A stretch of DNA of 64,000 bases from Prevotella sp. (GCA_022486815.1 JAKVJW010000010.1:1-64000); one strand, 5' to 3'. Numbered from the stretch's first letter, positions 43,913 to 54,180 are shown. The notes: generated by a model from the letters alone, not told the origin. Numbers and translations are program-made.

Positions 43913-44929
43913 TTAGTCGAGATCAGCCAATTTGTTATCAGAACCCAGAACGTCTGTGATCTTATGCTCATACATATCTGTCATATAGTCACGGGCAAAA
44001 CCACAGTACTTACGAGGATCAAAATACTCAGGATGCTTAGCCAGCGTCTCACGAACACCTGCTGTGAAAGCCAGACGAGAATCAGAGTCGATATTGATTT
44101 TGCAAACTGCACTCTTAGCAGCCTTACGAAGTTGCTCTTCAGGGATGCCAACTGCATCAGGCAGATTGCCACCATACTGGTTGATAATATCAACATATTT
44201 CTGAGGAACTGAAGAAGAACCATGAAGAACGATTGGGAAACCAGGGAGTTTCTTCTCAATCTCAGCAAGGATATCGAATGCCAATGGAGGAGGAATCAAA
44301 CGACCAGTCTTCGGATCACGTGTACACTGCTCTGGTTTGAATTTATAAGCTCCATGGCTGGTTCCGATAGAAATAGCCAAAGAATCAACACCAGAACGGT
44401 TAGAAAAGTCAATCACCTCTTCTGGACGTGTATAATGAGACTCCTCTGCAGAAACTTCATCCTCAACACCAGCAAGAACGCCTAACTCACCTTCAACAGT
44501 TACGCCATATTGATGAGCATAGTCTACTACCTTTTTAGTCAAGGCAATATTTTCTTCGTATGGAAGTGAAGAACCATCTATCATTACAGATGAGAAGCCA
44601 TTGTCAACACAAGATTTACAAAGCTCAAAACTGTCTCCATGATCAAGGTGAAGAACCACCTCTGGATGATTGCAACCCAATTCCTTAGCATAAGCTACAG
44701 CACCTGCACCGAGATAACGAAGCAAAACAGGATCAGCATACTGACGAGCACCTTTTGAAACCTGCAGGATCACCGGAGACTTCAAAATAGCAGAAGCCTT
44801 AATGATAGCCTGAAGCTGCTCAAGGTTGTTAAAATTAAATGCCGGTACTGCCCAGCCACCGTTTACGGCTCTTTTGAACATCTCACGGGTGTTGACCAAG
44901 CCTAATTTCTTATAATCTACAATAGCCAT
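43913..44929 (-). CDS. fba: Class II fructose-bisphosphate aldolase
   Basis: A 338-residue zinc-dependent aldolase of glycolysis/gluconeogenesis. HLDHGDSFELC holds the first His ligand and catalytic Asp. VEGELGVLAG, SIGTSHGAYKF and VLHGSSSVP carry the other metal and phosphate contacts, and NIDSDSRLAFT is the second phosphate-site motif. Strong codon bias and a consensus promoter suggest high expression. It is monocistronic. Confidence 0.95.
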   Translation of the reverse strand: MAIVDYKKLGLVNTREMFKRAVNGGWAVPAFNFNNLEQLQAIIKASAILKSPVILQVSKGARQYADPVLLRYLGAGAVAYAKELGCNHPEVVLHLDHGDSFELCKSCVDNGFSSVMIDGSSLPYEENIALTKKVVDYAHQYGVTVEGELGVLAGVEDEVSAEESHYTRPEEVIDFSNRSGVDSLAISIGTSHGAYKFKPEQCTRDPKTGRLIPPPLAFDILAEIEKKLPGFPIVLHGSSSVPQKYVDIINQYGGNLPDAVGIPEEQLRKAAKSAVCKINIDSDSRLAFTAGVRETLAKHPEYFDPRKYCGFARDYMTDMYEHKITDVLGSDNKLADLD

Positions 44930-44980
44930 AATTTAATTATGTTTAAAAATTAACTACTTTCTCACTGTTGAAACTAGATG

Positions 44981-45012
44981 CAAATTTAAGATTTTCTTTT
45001 AGCTTAAGCAAA
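44981..45012 (-). promoter_or_regulatory. fba promoter
   Basis: TTTG, a 20-bp spacer and TAAATTTG followed by C on the minus strand, 52 bp upstream of the start codon. Confidence 0.75.
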
Positions 45013-45115
45013 TCAAGAAGCATCTTTTTTACCACATAAAGATAAAAACACTTCATACACGCTCTAATTCCAGACATTCCTATTCTCTTGCAAACTGCAT
45101 CTTGCAAAATGCAAT

Positions 45116-46345
45116 TTATTTTGATTTCTTTTTATCATTTTGTTTCGACCTCTGAAAAACCGTAAAGGCATAAAACCAGACAATAACAAATCCTATCAAC
45201 GGTATGATGAAAGGCAAAACGACATGTGTACGATCAGCCAGAAGACCCACTAGCAAGAACCCGCAACCTCCAATAGGAGTCATCATCAGTAATGAAGAAG
45301 CTGTCTTCGTCAATCCGCCCAACTTTTTCAGTACGATCGAGAATATCGTAGGAAACATAATAGCTTCAAAGAAATAATTAATGATTAAGAAAAGAAGGGA
45401 AAGCTTGCCGATTTTACAAAGTGTCAAGATAAAAATCATATCCAGCACTGTAATCGTAGCACAAATCAGAAGCCATTTCTCTGCAGACATCAACCGCATG
45501 ATCCAACTCCCGAAAAATCTTCCTATCATAAACAGCGCCAAAGCTCCTGTCAATACCAGAGATGCTGTGCGGTCAGTCATCCAATCCATTCCCGTGGTAA
45601 AGTTGATAAAATAGCTATTAATGGAGATTTCAGCAAACTCGTAAGCCAACAAAGCTAAAAGACCGAACAAAAAAATATGATGTTCCTGAAACAAACACTT
45701 ATAGGGATGTCCCTTCTCTTCATCAGTTGTTTCATATTTGATTTCCGGAAGAGAAACACGAGAAAAGATAACGGCAATGATCAAGACGATAACGCCCAAA
45801 ATCGCATACGGAATCCAGATATGATGCCCTTCCTCATAACCACGGAAGAGGAATTGTCCTACACATAAAGTAGCCATCATACTTCCTAATCCATTAAAGG
45901 ATTGGGAAAGGACCAGCCTGCTGGCAGACGTTTCCTTAGGGCCCAGTTCTGTAGCATAAGGATTTGATGCCGTTTCCAAAAATACCAGCCCACAACCTAT
46001 GATGAAAAGGCAAAGAAGAAAAGCATAAAAAGAACCGTTGAGGGCACTGGGGACAAACAGGAATGCTCCTACACCAAAAAGGATTAATCCGAAAATCACC
46101 CCACGGCGATAACCATATCTGTTAATAAACTTTCCCGCAGGAATAGCCAAGAGGAAATAACCTAAGAAGGTCATCACCTGAATTAAAGAAGATCGTGTAA
46201 TAGAGATACAAAGTGTATTCTGAAAATGCTTATTCAGGACATCCAAAATAGCCCTCGAAAATCCAATTAGAAAGAACAGGACAGTTATCAAAATAAAAGG
46301 CAAAGCATACCTCTTATCCGTCAATGCAGTTTTTTTATTTCTCAT
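45116..46345 (-). CDS. FucP/GluP-like sugar:H+ symporter (MFS)
   Basis: A 409-residue MFS transporter with twelve predicted helices. GFSRAILDVLNKHFQ in helix 1, GKFINRYGYRRGVIFG after helix 2, ETASNPYATELGP and LSQSFNGLGSM are landmarks of the FHS family (fucose, glucose/galactose). The substrate is unresolved. It is not near a sugar-catabolic operon, though it lies 186 bp downstream of the fba start on the same strand and could serve glucose uptake (inference). A Lys-rich tail (RSKQNDKKKSK) ends the protein. Confidence 0.88.
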   Translation of the reverse strand: MRNKKTALTDKRYALPFILITVLFFLIGFSRAILDVLNKHFQNTLCISITRSSLIQVMTFLGYFLLAIPAGKFINRYGYRRGVIFGLILFGVGAFLFVPSALNGSFYAFLLCLFIIGCGLVFLETASNPYATELGPKETSASRLVLSQSFNGLGSMMATLCVGQFLFRGYEEGHHIWIPYAILGVIVLIIAVIFSRVSLPEIKYETTDEEKGHPYKCLFQEHHIFLFGLLALLAYEFAEISINSYFINFTTGMDWMTDRTASLVLTGALALFMIGRFFGSWIMRLMSAEKWLLICATITVLDMIFILTLCKIGKLSLLFLIINYFFEAIMFPTIFSIVLKKLGGLTKTASSLLMMTPIGGCGFLLVGLLADRTHVVLPFIIPLIGFVIVWFYAFTVFQRSKQNDKKKSK

Positions 46346-46854
46346 TATTTATTTTTATTACTTTCAATAACCTAACTATAAACATGGAACTCCCCTAAAG
46401 TAAATAAGAGATACCCGTATTGACAGCCATACATAACAACATCAAAGACCAGCGGCGGGTCAAAATCATCAACGCTTTCAAGAGATAACAAATGGCAGAA
46501 TCCTTTATGCCCTTTGGAGAAATCGTCAAATGATGCAAAGATAACAAAATTATCGGTGACTTATTTAAGAAAATGAAAAAAGGTGTACCACTGTACACCA
46601 ATTTCATAACCTTAAACCTAATACCATGAAAAACATATATACAAAGATATGGAAGAATATAACATTCTCCAAATTTTTTGAATCAAGAAAAACTATATTT
46701 ATACTAATTTTAATGATGCAACATGTATATTAACGCATTTTCGATATGATAAGACCAGAGAAACAAGAAATAAGATGGATTCAGGTTTTCTATGCACTAT
46801 CCCATTTTATCTGCGCATCCAATCCCTTGACATCATTTATGCCGTCTTGTAATT
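46346..46854. other. 509-bp gap between the MFS gene and the MutS-like gene
   Basis: This gap contains one terminator-like hairpin. A short frame (46395-46607) crosses that hairpin, has no family features and is judged non-coding. Otherwise nothing was recognised. Confidence 0.6.
46575..46599 (-). terminator. Terminator-like hairpin downstream of the MutS-like gene
   Basis: On the minus strand GGTGTAC-AGTG-GTACACC is followed by a six-T run. It is 256 bp past the MutS-like stop and upstream of the MFS gene. Confidence 0.65.
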
Positions 46855-48639
46855 TCAGGTATCCTTTAGTATCTGTTTCAGCAGATAGGTAGCATTCTGA
46901 TTCCTTGCTACCCCTGGAGTAATCTTGTATGAATAAGTAACATCTGTACCTAGTTTGATCTCAAAACAAACATTACGAAATGTCTGTGGATATTCATCAG
47001 CCAACTTAGAAAGTTCCAAATCATGAGTTGCAATAATACCACTGACATTCAACTTCGATATAGCCTGCAAAAACAATTTTGAACCATTCAACTTATCAAG
47101 AGAATTTGTACCTTTCAAAATTTCATCTAAAAGAATCAAGGTAGGTTCTGAAGAAGTTTTACAATACGAAATCAACTGTTGTAACCTTAACAGTTCTGCA
47201 TTGAAGAAAGAAATACCGTGTTCCAAATCATCAGATGTCCTCATACTGGAAAAAAGTCGGAAACGGGATATTCGAAAGGAAGTTGCAAATACAGGCATTG
47301 CATTAAAAGCCAAAATCACATTTATACCAACTGTGCGAAGAAAGGTGCTCTTACCCGCCATATTCGCTCCGGTAACGAGAGTAAACTCGTGACTTTTCAA
47401 ATCAAAATCATTAGGAACTGCTTTCTTTCCTAAAAAGGGATGATATAATCCGTGAGACTCAAAGATCAAATCCTTTGAATCTACAATTTCAGCCCATATA
47501 GCTTCAGGATGATTGAACCAAGCCGTAGCCATAGATACTAAGGCATCCATCTCACTGACAGCATCTACCCAGCCACGCATCTGACTGGAACAAAGACGCT
47601 GCCATTTGGCAAACTTTCGGATAAATTGGAAATCACTCAAAAAAAGGAGATTAAAAAGGATAAGTCCAATCAAATTTGCACGACTGTTCAAACTATTCAG
47701 TACTTGCCTCAAAACGTTAAAAGCCTCTCCTGAACCTTCAAGGCGCAACTGGATCTCTCTGTTTTTTGCAGAATGAAAATCAGCCTCAGTAATCAGTTTC
47801 ACCAAATCAGCGTAACCAACCGATATTTTACCCAGATTATCAGCAGTCCTCTCAACACCCTTAAGGCATTTATTACAAAAAATGGAAACCAGAATAATTT
47901 GTATAATTCCCCACCAGACCGGAATCAACCAAGATATAATATCAAAGACAGAGAGTAAAACCGCGATGATAAAACCGACAGGAATTAATAAGCCACAGAT
48001 TCCCGCTAGTTTGCCAGTCAATATAGAAGGAAGACGGAAGGAGGATAGCTCCTCTATTGCTTTCAACATTTTCTGAGTATTGATCCTCTCACCTTGCAAA
48101 ATCCGTTGAGACTTAAACCGTGTCATAAAAGATTCCTGCTGAGAAAGCTCCAGCATAGCCGCAGGCCGGCTTTTCTCCCATTTTAAATTTATCAGCGAAC
48201 CGGCCAGGAAATCACTTCCTCCATTGGTTACTGTCCGGGCAATACGGTTGAACAATGAACCTTTGCCAAACACATCCAGGTCAAAAGAATATTCATGATG
48301 TGGATTTACATATTCCTGACCTGAATGGAAATGCGAATAATCGCCAGAAAGAGCCAATAACTCCAAATGAAGTACTTCATGACAGGCTTTCAAAGCCAAG
48401 ATATGCTTACCATTCCTCTGATCAAACCGAGAAAGCACCATCCACAAGAGAATAAACGCTATCGCCATTCCAAACATCCAAACTTTCAACGGCCAAACAA
48501 ACATACTGACGACAGCAATTGTAACTCCAACGGCACAGAGAATCTCTGCTATAATCCACCACTTATTCCAACGCTTCAATGCGTTAATCCGAATATCCAG
48601 ACCTTCTGATTGATTTCTATAATACTGATTTACTTCCAT
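46855..48639 (-). CDS. Membrane-anchored MutS-like ATPase
   Basis: A 594-residue protein joining a membrane region to a MutS C-terminal ATPase. Hydrophobic helices lie at about 28-48, 52-70, 211-233 and 236-254. Helical core segments follow, then Walker A TGANMAGKST (423-432), SSMRTSDDLEHGISFFNAEL, Walker B LILLDEILKGTN (501-512) and His539 in ATHD. It lacks the mismatch-recognition (MutS I) and connector domains and the Smr nuclease of MutS2, so classical mismatch repair is unlikely. Family members with this plan occur in Bacteroidota; the function is unknown. It is monocistronic with a consensus promoter. Confidence 0.85.
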   Translation of the reverse strand: MEVNQYYRNQSEGLDIRINALKRWNKWWIIAEILCAVGVTIAVVSMFVWPLKVWMFGMAIAFILLWMVLSRFDQRNGKHILALKACHEVLHLELLALSGDYSHFHSGQEYVNPHHEYSFDLDVFGKGSLFNRIARTVTNGGSDFLAGSLINLKWEKSRPAAMLELSQQESFMTRFKSQRILQGERINTQKMLKAIEELSSFRLPSILTGKLAGICGLLIPVGFIIAVLLSVFDIISWLIPVWWGIIQIILVSIFCNKCLKGVERTADNLGKISVGYADLVKLITEADFHSAKNREIQLRLEGSGEAFNVLRQVLNSLNSRANLIGLILFNLLFLSDFQFIRKFAKWQRLCSSQMRGWVDAVSEMDALVSMATAWFNHPEAIWAEIVDSKDLIFESHGLYHPFLGKKAVPNDFDLKSHEFTLVTGANMAGKSTFLRTVGINVILAFNAMPVFATSFRISRFRLFSSMRTSDDLEHGISFFNAELLRLQQLISYCKTSSEPTLILLDEILKGTNSLDKLNGSKLFLQAISKLNVSGIIATHDLELSKLADEYPQTFRNVCFEIKLGTDVTYSYKITPGVARNQNATYLLKQILKDT

Positions 48640-48684
48640 TATAAACTTTCCAAGGATAAGAGAACAATATGATGATTACAAATG

Positions 48685-48716
48685 CAAAGATAGGTATCTT
48701 TGGATATTATCACAAA
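48685..48716 (-). promoter_or_regulatory. Promoter of the MutS-like gene
   Basis: TTTG, a 20-bp spacer and TATCTTTG followed by C on the minus strand, 46 bp upstream of the start codon. Confidence 0.75.
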
Positions 48717-48883
48717 ATAAGTGTCTTAATAATCCGTAAAGATTAACCTCTTAGAGAAATATCTTTCTATCTCTCATCGCTATTAATGACCTCAAAGCAT
48801 TTTATATATAAAGAACCAGACAACACTCAGAACCCTCACTAAGTAAGGCAGATAGAGCAAACCTGTGATTTCTAAATGATTTA

Positions 48884-48915
48884 TTTGTTCTATTCAATAA
48901 AAAGCATTATCTTTG
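48884..48915 (+). promoter_or_regulatory. rlpA promoter
   Basis: TTTG, a 20-bp spacer and TATCTTTG followed by C: a full consensus match 53 bp upstream of the first usable ATG. It shows the locus is meant to be expressed. Confidence 0.75.
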
Positions 48916-48967
48916 CATAAATAACAAATATTCTTTGGTTTGCTCAACCGCATTTTCTATTCATGAA

Positions 48968-49715
48968 ATGAGAGCCGTCAAAGCAAGTAATTACAAATTT
49001 CAAAAAAACAAGTATTATCAGTTTCAACAACTCATTACATCCTATTATTTCACGGATTATTTTTTCCGGTTTATTTACTATTTTCAGTATTATCCCACTA
49101 CAAGCCCAGCAGCGCGGGAAAGCTTCTTTTTATTCCAGACATTGCTCAGGGCGAAGGACAGCCAGTGGTGAGAGATTTCATCATGATTCCTTAGTCTGTG
49201 CCCACAAGTTCTACCCTTTCGGTACAAGGCTGAAGGTCACTAATTTAAGTAACGGCCGGTCTGTTATCGTACGGGTTATAGACAGAGGCCCTTATGGACA
49301 CCGGAGGATCATTGATCTGAGTTGGGCAGCTGCAAAACGAATAGGTATGATTGGACGAGGTGTCGTAACTGTAAAGGTAGAAGTAGTTCAGAATCCTATT
49401 CCTTTCCGTCCAACAGATAATTTGGATCTGCCTAATATCGATTTCGAAGTATCTGAGGCCGGATACAGTTTCATCGAACATTGGAAAAAGATTAAAAACA
49501 TATCTAAAGAGAAGAACGTCAAAAAGAAACCTAAAAGCCAGCGTTTCGTTTCACAAGATCAAGTCAAAGGAAAAACCACGACAAGACAAAAGGAAATAAC
49601 TACCACCAACAAAGATGAAAAGAAACCAATCAAAAGGAATAATACTTTCAAGAAACCAAAAGAATCATCACATAAAGGAACATCAAACCGCTGGAGCAAG
49701 GCTTTTGACAACTAA
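48968..49715 (+). CDS. rlpA: RlpA-like septal ring protein, frame interrupted at an A7 tract
   Basis: The RlpA double-psi barrel is clear from 49116: GKASFYSRHCSGRRTASGER, CAHKFYPFGTRLKVTNL, VIVRVIDRGPYGHRRIIDLS and AAAKRIGMIGRG, followed by a ~100-residue Lys-rich tail. This frame opens at 48972 but has no ATG, GTG or TTG before 49347, inside the barrel. The first ATG after the promoter (48968) is in another frame and joins the barrel frame if one A is removed from the seven-A run at 49002-49008. That yields MRAVKASNYKFQK, a signal peptide (IIFSGLFTIFSIIPLQAQ) and the barrel. So this is a mutation, slippage, phase variation, a non-canonical start or a sequence error. RlpA cleaves or binds denuded glycan at the septum. 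Confidence 0.75.
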
Positions 49716-49780
49716 TACTGTTATTCATCACATTATCTGATCTTAAGTTGAGATGATATCTATAAATATTCCCAGCAGTA

Positions 49781-50605
49781 TCATTCAGTTGCACTGGTCG
49801 GAATATTAAATTCACTTATTTTTGATACCCACCGATTACCCTGTATGGCAGTCACACAGAAACGGGCATTTCCATCTTTCAATCTCCCGTCAGCCTTCAC
49901 TATTGCAGTATAACGAATTCCTCTACCGGCATCTATCTTCTCAACATGAATACTTGGAGAGATATAGATATGCTTGTTTCCACTGGTTTCTACTACCTGA
50001 GGGACTATATCTGTCATCGTATGGTTGCTTGTATTATAAATCTCGAATATGACCTTACAGACTTCATTACGATTTAATCTGTTATTTCGGTTCGAATCTA
50101 TAAAACGAGCATTTCGTATTTCTAGATTTGGATTATAAATATAATTGCCTGTCAAATCTTTTGCACTCGAATTGGAAGGAATTACAGACTCCGGAACTTC
50201 TGCATTATAAGTATCATTGTAATCCTTACCACTGAAATCATAAATACGATCATCGCCACTATTTGAAGAATCAAAACCACTCACGTCAGAATCTATCGGT
50301 ATATTGGCTTGTCTATTCTGTTCATACCTATCGTGATGTGTTTCATTACGATATATCTGCTCTGTATCGTCCTGATACTGTCGATCTTGCTGCGCACCAA
50401 TAGCAGCACCGATAGCAGCACCGCCAGCCATCCCGACTATTGTACCAACATCTGAACCGTTCCAGCCACCGGCCAAATCACCGATGGACGAACCTAAGAC
50501 TGCTCCTATCCCACTGCCTAAGCAGGCACCCTGGCCTTCATAAGTGTCACATCCACTCAGCACTAAAGCCGCGCAACTTGCACATAAAATAAGTTTTCCT
50601 TTCAT
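49781..50605 (-). CDS. Glycine-zipper lipoprotein
   Basis: A 274-residue lipoprotein (lipobox LSGC, Cys19). Residues 28-72 form a glycine zipper (GSGIGAVLGSSIGDLAGG, GMAGGAAIGAAIG) like that of outer-membrane SlyB/Rcs-type proteins. A polar linker follows, then a C-terminal beta-rich domain (LEIRNARFIDSNRNNRLNRN, CKVIFEIYNTSNHTM) resembling an immunoglobulin-like or CARDB-type fold. Function unknown; probably outer-membrane associated. Convergent with rlpA. Confidence 0.75.
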   Translation of the reverse strand: MKGKLILCASCAALVLSGCDTYEGQGACLGSGIGAVLGSSIGDLAGGWNGSDVGTIVGMAGGAAIGAAIGAQQDRQYQDDTEQIYRNETHHDRYEQNRQANIPIDSDVSGFDSSNSGDDRIYDFSGKDYNDTYNAEVPESVIPSNSSAKDLTGNYIYNPNLEIRNARFIDSNRNNRLNRNEVCKVIFEIYNTSNHTMTDIVPQVVETSGNKHIYISPSIHVEKIDAGRGIRYTAIVKADGRLKDGNARFCVTAIQGNRWVSKISEFNIPTSATE

Positions 50606-50632
50606 CTTCTCAATCCTCCATAGTTAATTAAG

Positions 50633-50640
50633 CAAAGATA
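50633..50640 (-). promoter_or_regulatory. -7 element of the glycine-zipper lipoprotein promoter
   Basis: TATCTTTG followed by C on the minus strand, 28 bp upstream of the start; CTTG lies 20 bp further upstream. Confidence 0.5.
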
Positions 50641-50874
50641 ATATATTGTTATCAATTCAACAAGATTTTTCCCCTATTTCAATGTAGGAAAAACTCTAAT
50701 CAAATCAGATAATTTTAAAATCTATTTGTGTAACTATCTCATCCACAACCAGATATTTTGAATGAGATTTCTATATATTAGTCAATATATTTGCTTTAAC
50801 GGATTTTCTCATAAGATAGATGCACTTGCAGTGTATAAACTTGCATCATGAAATAACATCAAGTCAAGCATATC

Positions 50875-50911
50875 AAAAAAGAGAGTATGTCATTTCTGAC
50901 ATACTCTCTTT
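50875..50911 (-). terminator. Terminator of the ribosomal protein cluster
   Basis: A 15-bp perfect stem (AAAGAGAGTATGTCA with its complement, 4-nt loop) followed by a T-run on the minus strand, 47 bp past rplQ. Confidence 0.9.
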
Positions 50912-50957
50912 AGCTATCTATTTATGACTTACTTTAAAAAAGTAATCAAAACTTCAC

Positions 50958-51554
50958 TTACTCTGCTTTAGGAGTTTCCTTTTTAGACTTAGGTGCTTTA
51001 GGCTCCTTCACTTCAGCAACTTTAGCCTTTGCCTTTGCAGGAGTTTCCTTCGTAACTGCAGCATCTGACTTTGGCAAAACCTCTTTTTCAGTAGTTTCTA
51101 CAGCCTCTGCCTCTGGAGCTGTTGCTTCAGTAGCCTTCTTACGACCACCACGGCGAGTATGTTTAGCAGCTGTCTTTGCAGTTTTAGCCATCCTATCATC
51201 AAAGTCTACAAGTTCAATAAAAGCCATTTCGGCACCATCACCAAGACGAGAGCCTAATTTGATGACACGTGTATAGCCGCCGGGGCGATTGCCTATCTTT
51301 GCTGCCACTGTACCAAACAATTCCTTGATAGCTTCCTTATCTTGAAGATAACGAAATACTACACGTCGAGAAGTAGTCGTATCATTTTTAGAACGTGTAA
51401 TCAAAGGTTCCACGTACTTTTTCAGGGCTTTAGCCTTAGCTACAGTCGTAGTGATTCTTTTGTGCATAATCAGGGATATTGACAAATTAGCCAATAAAGA
51501 TGCCCGATGTGATGCAGTACGGCTGAGATGGTTAAATTTTTTATTATGTCTCAT
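50958..51554 (-). CDS. rplQ: 50S ribosomal protein L17
   Basis: A 198-residue L17. The core (1-120: [59 protein letters not shown]) is normal. Residues 125-198 form an Ala/Lys/Glu-rich extension ([16 protein letters not shown]) absent from E. coli L17 (127 aa) but common in Bacteroidota. Last gene of the alpha operon. Confidence 0.96.
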   Translation of the reverse strand: MRHNKKFNHLSRTASHRASLLANLSISLIMHKRITTTVAKAKALKKYVEPLITRSKNDTTTSRRVVFRYLQDKEAIKELFGTVAAKIGNRPGGYTRVIKLGSRLGDGAEMAFIELVDFDDRMAKTAKTAAKHTRRGGRKKATEATAPEAEAVETTEKEVLPKSDAAVTKETPAKAKAKVAEVKEPKAPKSKKETPKAE

Positions 51555-51619
51555 TTTGTTTTTTATTGGGACTAGTATTTGAATGGTTTCCTGCTCACGC
51601 AGGTTGACTTAACTCATTC

Positions 51620-52612
51620 TTATTCCTTGTCCAGTTTATACTTTGAAATATCAGTTCCAAACGATAGATTCAGACTCTCGAGCAAATCATCAAGCTCAGA
51701 AAGCGATTTCTTACCGAAATTACGGAACTTCAAAAGATCAGTTTTATTATATTGTACCAAATCGCCCAATGTTTCCACATTAGCGGCCTTTAAACAGTTG
51801 AGTGCACGAACACTCAAGTTTAAATCCACAAGACGAGTCTTAAGCAGTTGGCGCATGTGAAGCACTTCTTCATCAAACTCTTGGTTGTTGTCCTTGTCAG
51901 GATTCTCCAATGTAATCTTCTCGTCCGAGAACAACATGAAATGATAGATGAGGATTTTTGCAGCTTCCTTCAATGCCTCTTTGGGACTGATAGAACCATC
52001 CGTAGTAACCTCTATAACCAATTTGTCATAATCGGTCTTTTGCTCAACACGATACGCCTCAACCGAATATTTAACATTTCGGATTGGTGTATATATTGAA
52101 TCAATTGGAAGCACATTAACATCTGTACAGAATTGTCTATTTTCTTCAGAAGGCACGTAACCGCGTCCCTTATTAATGGTAAGATCAATCTGCATAGAAG
52201 CTTTAGGGTCCAAATGGCAAATCACCAAATCAGGGTTTAACACTTCAAATCCAGTCAGGTACTTACCAATATCACCTGCTTTGAATTCAGTGGAATTCTC
52301 TACGGTGATACTAACTTTCTCGTTCTCGAATTCTTCTACTACTTGCTTGAACCGAACTTGTTTAAGATTCAAGATAATGTTGGTGACATCTTCCTTTACA
52401 CCAGGCACTGTGGAAAATTCATGTTCAACTCCTGTTATACGAACAGTGTTGATTGCATAACCTTCAAGCGAGGAAAGGAGCATGCGGCGAAGAGCGTTAC
52501 CAATAGTAACACCAAAGCCAGGCTCGAGAGGGCGGAACTCAAATTTTCCGTAGTGGTCGTTAGCCTCCAGCATTACGACTTTATCAGGTTTTTGAAATGC
52601 TAATATCGCCAT
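51620..52612 (-). CDS. rpoA: RNA polymerase alpha subunit
   Basis: A 330-residue subunit. The N-terminal dimerisation/assembly domain (1-235: [40 protein letters not shown]) and the C-terminal domain (about 255-330: [39 protein letters not shown]) are both present. It nucleates RNA polymerase assembly and contacts regulators. Between rpsD and rplQ. Confidence 0.97.
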   Translation of the reverse strand: MAILAFQKPDKVVMLEANDHYGKFEFRPLEPGFGVTIGNALRRMLLSSLEGYAINTVRITGVEHEFSTVPGVKEDVTNIILNLKQVRFKQVVEEFENEKVSITVENSTEFKAGDIGKYLTGFEVLNPDLVICHLDPKASMQIDLTINKGRGYVPSEENRQFCTDVNVLPIDSIYTPIRNVKYSVEAYRVEQKTDYDKLVIEVTTDGSISPKEALKEAAKILIYHFMLFSDEKITLENPDKDNNQEFDEEVLHMRQLLKTRLVDLNLSVRALNCLKAANVETLGDLVQYNKTDLLKFRNFGKKSLSELDDLLESLNLSFGTDISKYKLDKE

Positions 52613-52629
52613 TAACTTAATGATTTTTA

Positions 52630-53235
52630 TTATTTAGAGTACAACTCAACAATTAATTGTTCCTTGATATTCTCAGGAATATCAGCACGATCTGGCTTAT
52701 GGAGATATTTTCCACTTTTGGAATTCTCATCCCATTCAAGCCAAGGATATTTACTGTGGTTGAAACCAGCCAAAGCAGTATCAATAACCTCTAGAGATTT
52801 AGCCTTCTCACGAACTCCAACCACCTGACCAGGTTTTACAGAATAAGAAGGAATATTAACAACTTGCCCATCGACAACAATGTGACGATGACCTACCAAC
52901 TGACGAGCAGCTGCACGTGTGGGGGCTATGCCCAAACGGAAAACAATATTATCCAAACGGCTCTCCAGATTCTGCAGAAGGACTTCACCAGTAATTCCTT
53001 CAGCTTTCTGAGCCTTATCGAACATATTACGGAACTGCCGTTCCAGCACGCCATAGGTATATTTAGCCTTCTGCTTTTCAGCCAACTGTGCACCATACTC
53101 TGACTGCTTACGACGACGGTCGTTTCCATGCTGCCCAGGAGGGAAATTTCTCTTAGAGAGCACTTTATCAGCGCCAAAAATTGGTTCACCAAAACGGCGT
53201 GCAATTCTAGATTTAGGACCTATGTATCTTGCCAT
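52630..53235 (-). CDS. rpsD: 30S ribosomal protein S4
   Basis: A 201-residue primary 16S rRNA binder. [37 protein letters not shown] and the S4 RNA-binding domain ([20 protein letters not shown]) are intact. No zinc-binding Cys cluster. In other bacteria S4 autoregulates the alpha operon. Confidence 0.97.
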   Translation of the reverse strand: MARYIGPKSRIARRFGEPIFGADKVLSKRNFPPGQHGNDRRRKQSEYGAQLAEKQKAKYTYGVLERQFRNMFDKAQKAEGITGEVLLQNLESRLDNIVFRLGIAPTRAAARQLVGHRHIVVDGQVVNIPSYSVKPGQVVGVREKAKSLEVIDTALAGFNHSKYPWLEWDENSKSGKYLHKPDRADIPENIKEQLIVELYSK

Positions 53236-53275
53236 AATGAAATAAATTCTTTAAAAAATTGATGATCAGATGAAA

Positions 53276-53665
53276 TTATACACGACGACGCTTTGGAGGA
53301 CGACATCCATTATGTGGTAATGGTGTCACATCAACGATCTCTGTTACCTCAATACCTGCGCCATGTACGGCACGAATAGCAGACTCACGTCCATTACCCG
53401 GACCTTTAACATATGCTTTCACCTTACGCAGACCAAGTTCATAGGCCACCTTTGCGCAATCCTCTGCTGCCATCTGAGCAGCGTATGGAGTATTCTTTTT
53501 AGAACCGCGGAAGCCCATCTTGCCTGCGGAAGACCAAGAAATAGTCTCCCCCTCGTTGTTAGCAAGAGATACAATAATATTATTAAAAGAACTGTGAATA
53601 TGGAGTTGACCTATTGCATCAACCCTTACATTCCTTTTCTTAGATGTTGCTTTTGTCTTTGCCAT
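53276..53665 (-). CDS. rpsK: 30S ribosomal protein S11
   Basis: A 129-residue platform protein. [40 protein letters not shown] and [17 protein letters not shown] are family hallmarks. The start [13 protein letters not shown] gives normal length; an earlier in-frame codon adds ten residues without family support. Confidence 0.97.
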   Translation of the reverse strand: MAKTKATSKKRNVRVDAIGQLHIHSSFNNIIVSLANNEGETISWSSAGKMGFRGSKKNTPYAAQMAAEDCAKVAYELGLRKVKAYVKGPGNGRESAIRAVHGAGIEVTEIVDVTPLPHNGCRPPKRRRV

Positions 53666-53744
53666 GATTATTGAATTTATAGCATGATTCTTCATCTACC
53701 TTGACAATAAAAATCAAAAGTAGACTCAAGAAATCAACTAAATT

Positions 53745-54125
53745 TTACTTAGTTGCCTTCTTCTTATTAGCAACAGTCTTCTTCTTTCCTTTACGGGTAC
53801 GAGCATTGTTTTTAGTACTCTGGCCACGAACAGGAAGACCATTACGATGTCTCACACCACGATAGCAGCCTATATCCATGAGGCGCTTGATATTCATTTG
53901 GATCTCACCACGGAGATCACCTTCTACTTTGTACCCAGCGCCGATAATTTCACGGATTTTGGCTGCCTGATCATCAGTCCAATCACTGACCTTCAAGTCA
54001 CGGTTAACACCGGCCGCATCCAATATCTTTGCTGAACTACTTCGACCTATACCATAAATATAAGTCAATGCGACTTCGCCACGCTTATTCTGGGGCAAAT
54101 CTACTCCAACAATTCTTATTGCCAT
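53745..54125 (-). CDS. rpsM: 30S ribosomal protein S13
   Basis: A 126-residue head protein. [54 protein letters not shown] and the Lys-rich tail are typical. First gene of the alpha operon section, 99 bp from rpmJ, with a -7 box in that gap. Confidence 0.97.
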   Translation of the reverse strand: MAIRIVGVDLPQNKRGEVALTYIYGIGRSSSAKILDAAGVNRDLKVSDWTDDQAAKIREIIGAGYKVEGDLRGEIQMNIKRLMDIGCYRGVRHRNGLPVRGQSTKNNARTRKGKKKTVANKKKATK

Positions 54126-54172
54126 TTGTTATTAATAAAAAAATAATAGTTTCTTACTCGCGAAAGAGTGTG

Positions 54173-54180
54173 CAAAGATA
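54173..54180 (-). promoter_or_regulatory. Candidate internal promoter for the alpha operon
   Basis: TATCTTTG followed by C on the minus strand in the 99-bp rpmJ-rpsM gap; -33 spacing is poor (TTG 16 bp upstream). It could give rpsM-rpsK-rpsD-rpoA-rplQ separate expression. Confidence 0.45.

Larger units (their letters stand above)
48640..48967. other. Divergent intergenic region, MutS-like gene / rlpA
   Basis: Two outward-facing consensus promoters are listed separately. The central ~165 bp shows nothing recognised. Confidence 0.6.
50606..50957. other. 352-bp gap between the lipoprotein gene and rplQ
   Basis: This gap contains the lipoprotein -7 box and the ribosomal-cluster terminator, with AT-rich sequence between them in which I see nothing. 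Confidence 0.6.

Noticed and set aside
46395..46607. 70-codon hydrophobic frame in the 509-bp gap
   Set aside because: It starts inside a terminator-like hairpin with a T-run on the same strand and shows no recognisable family.
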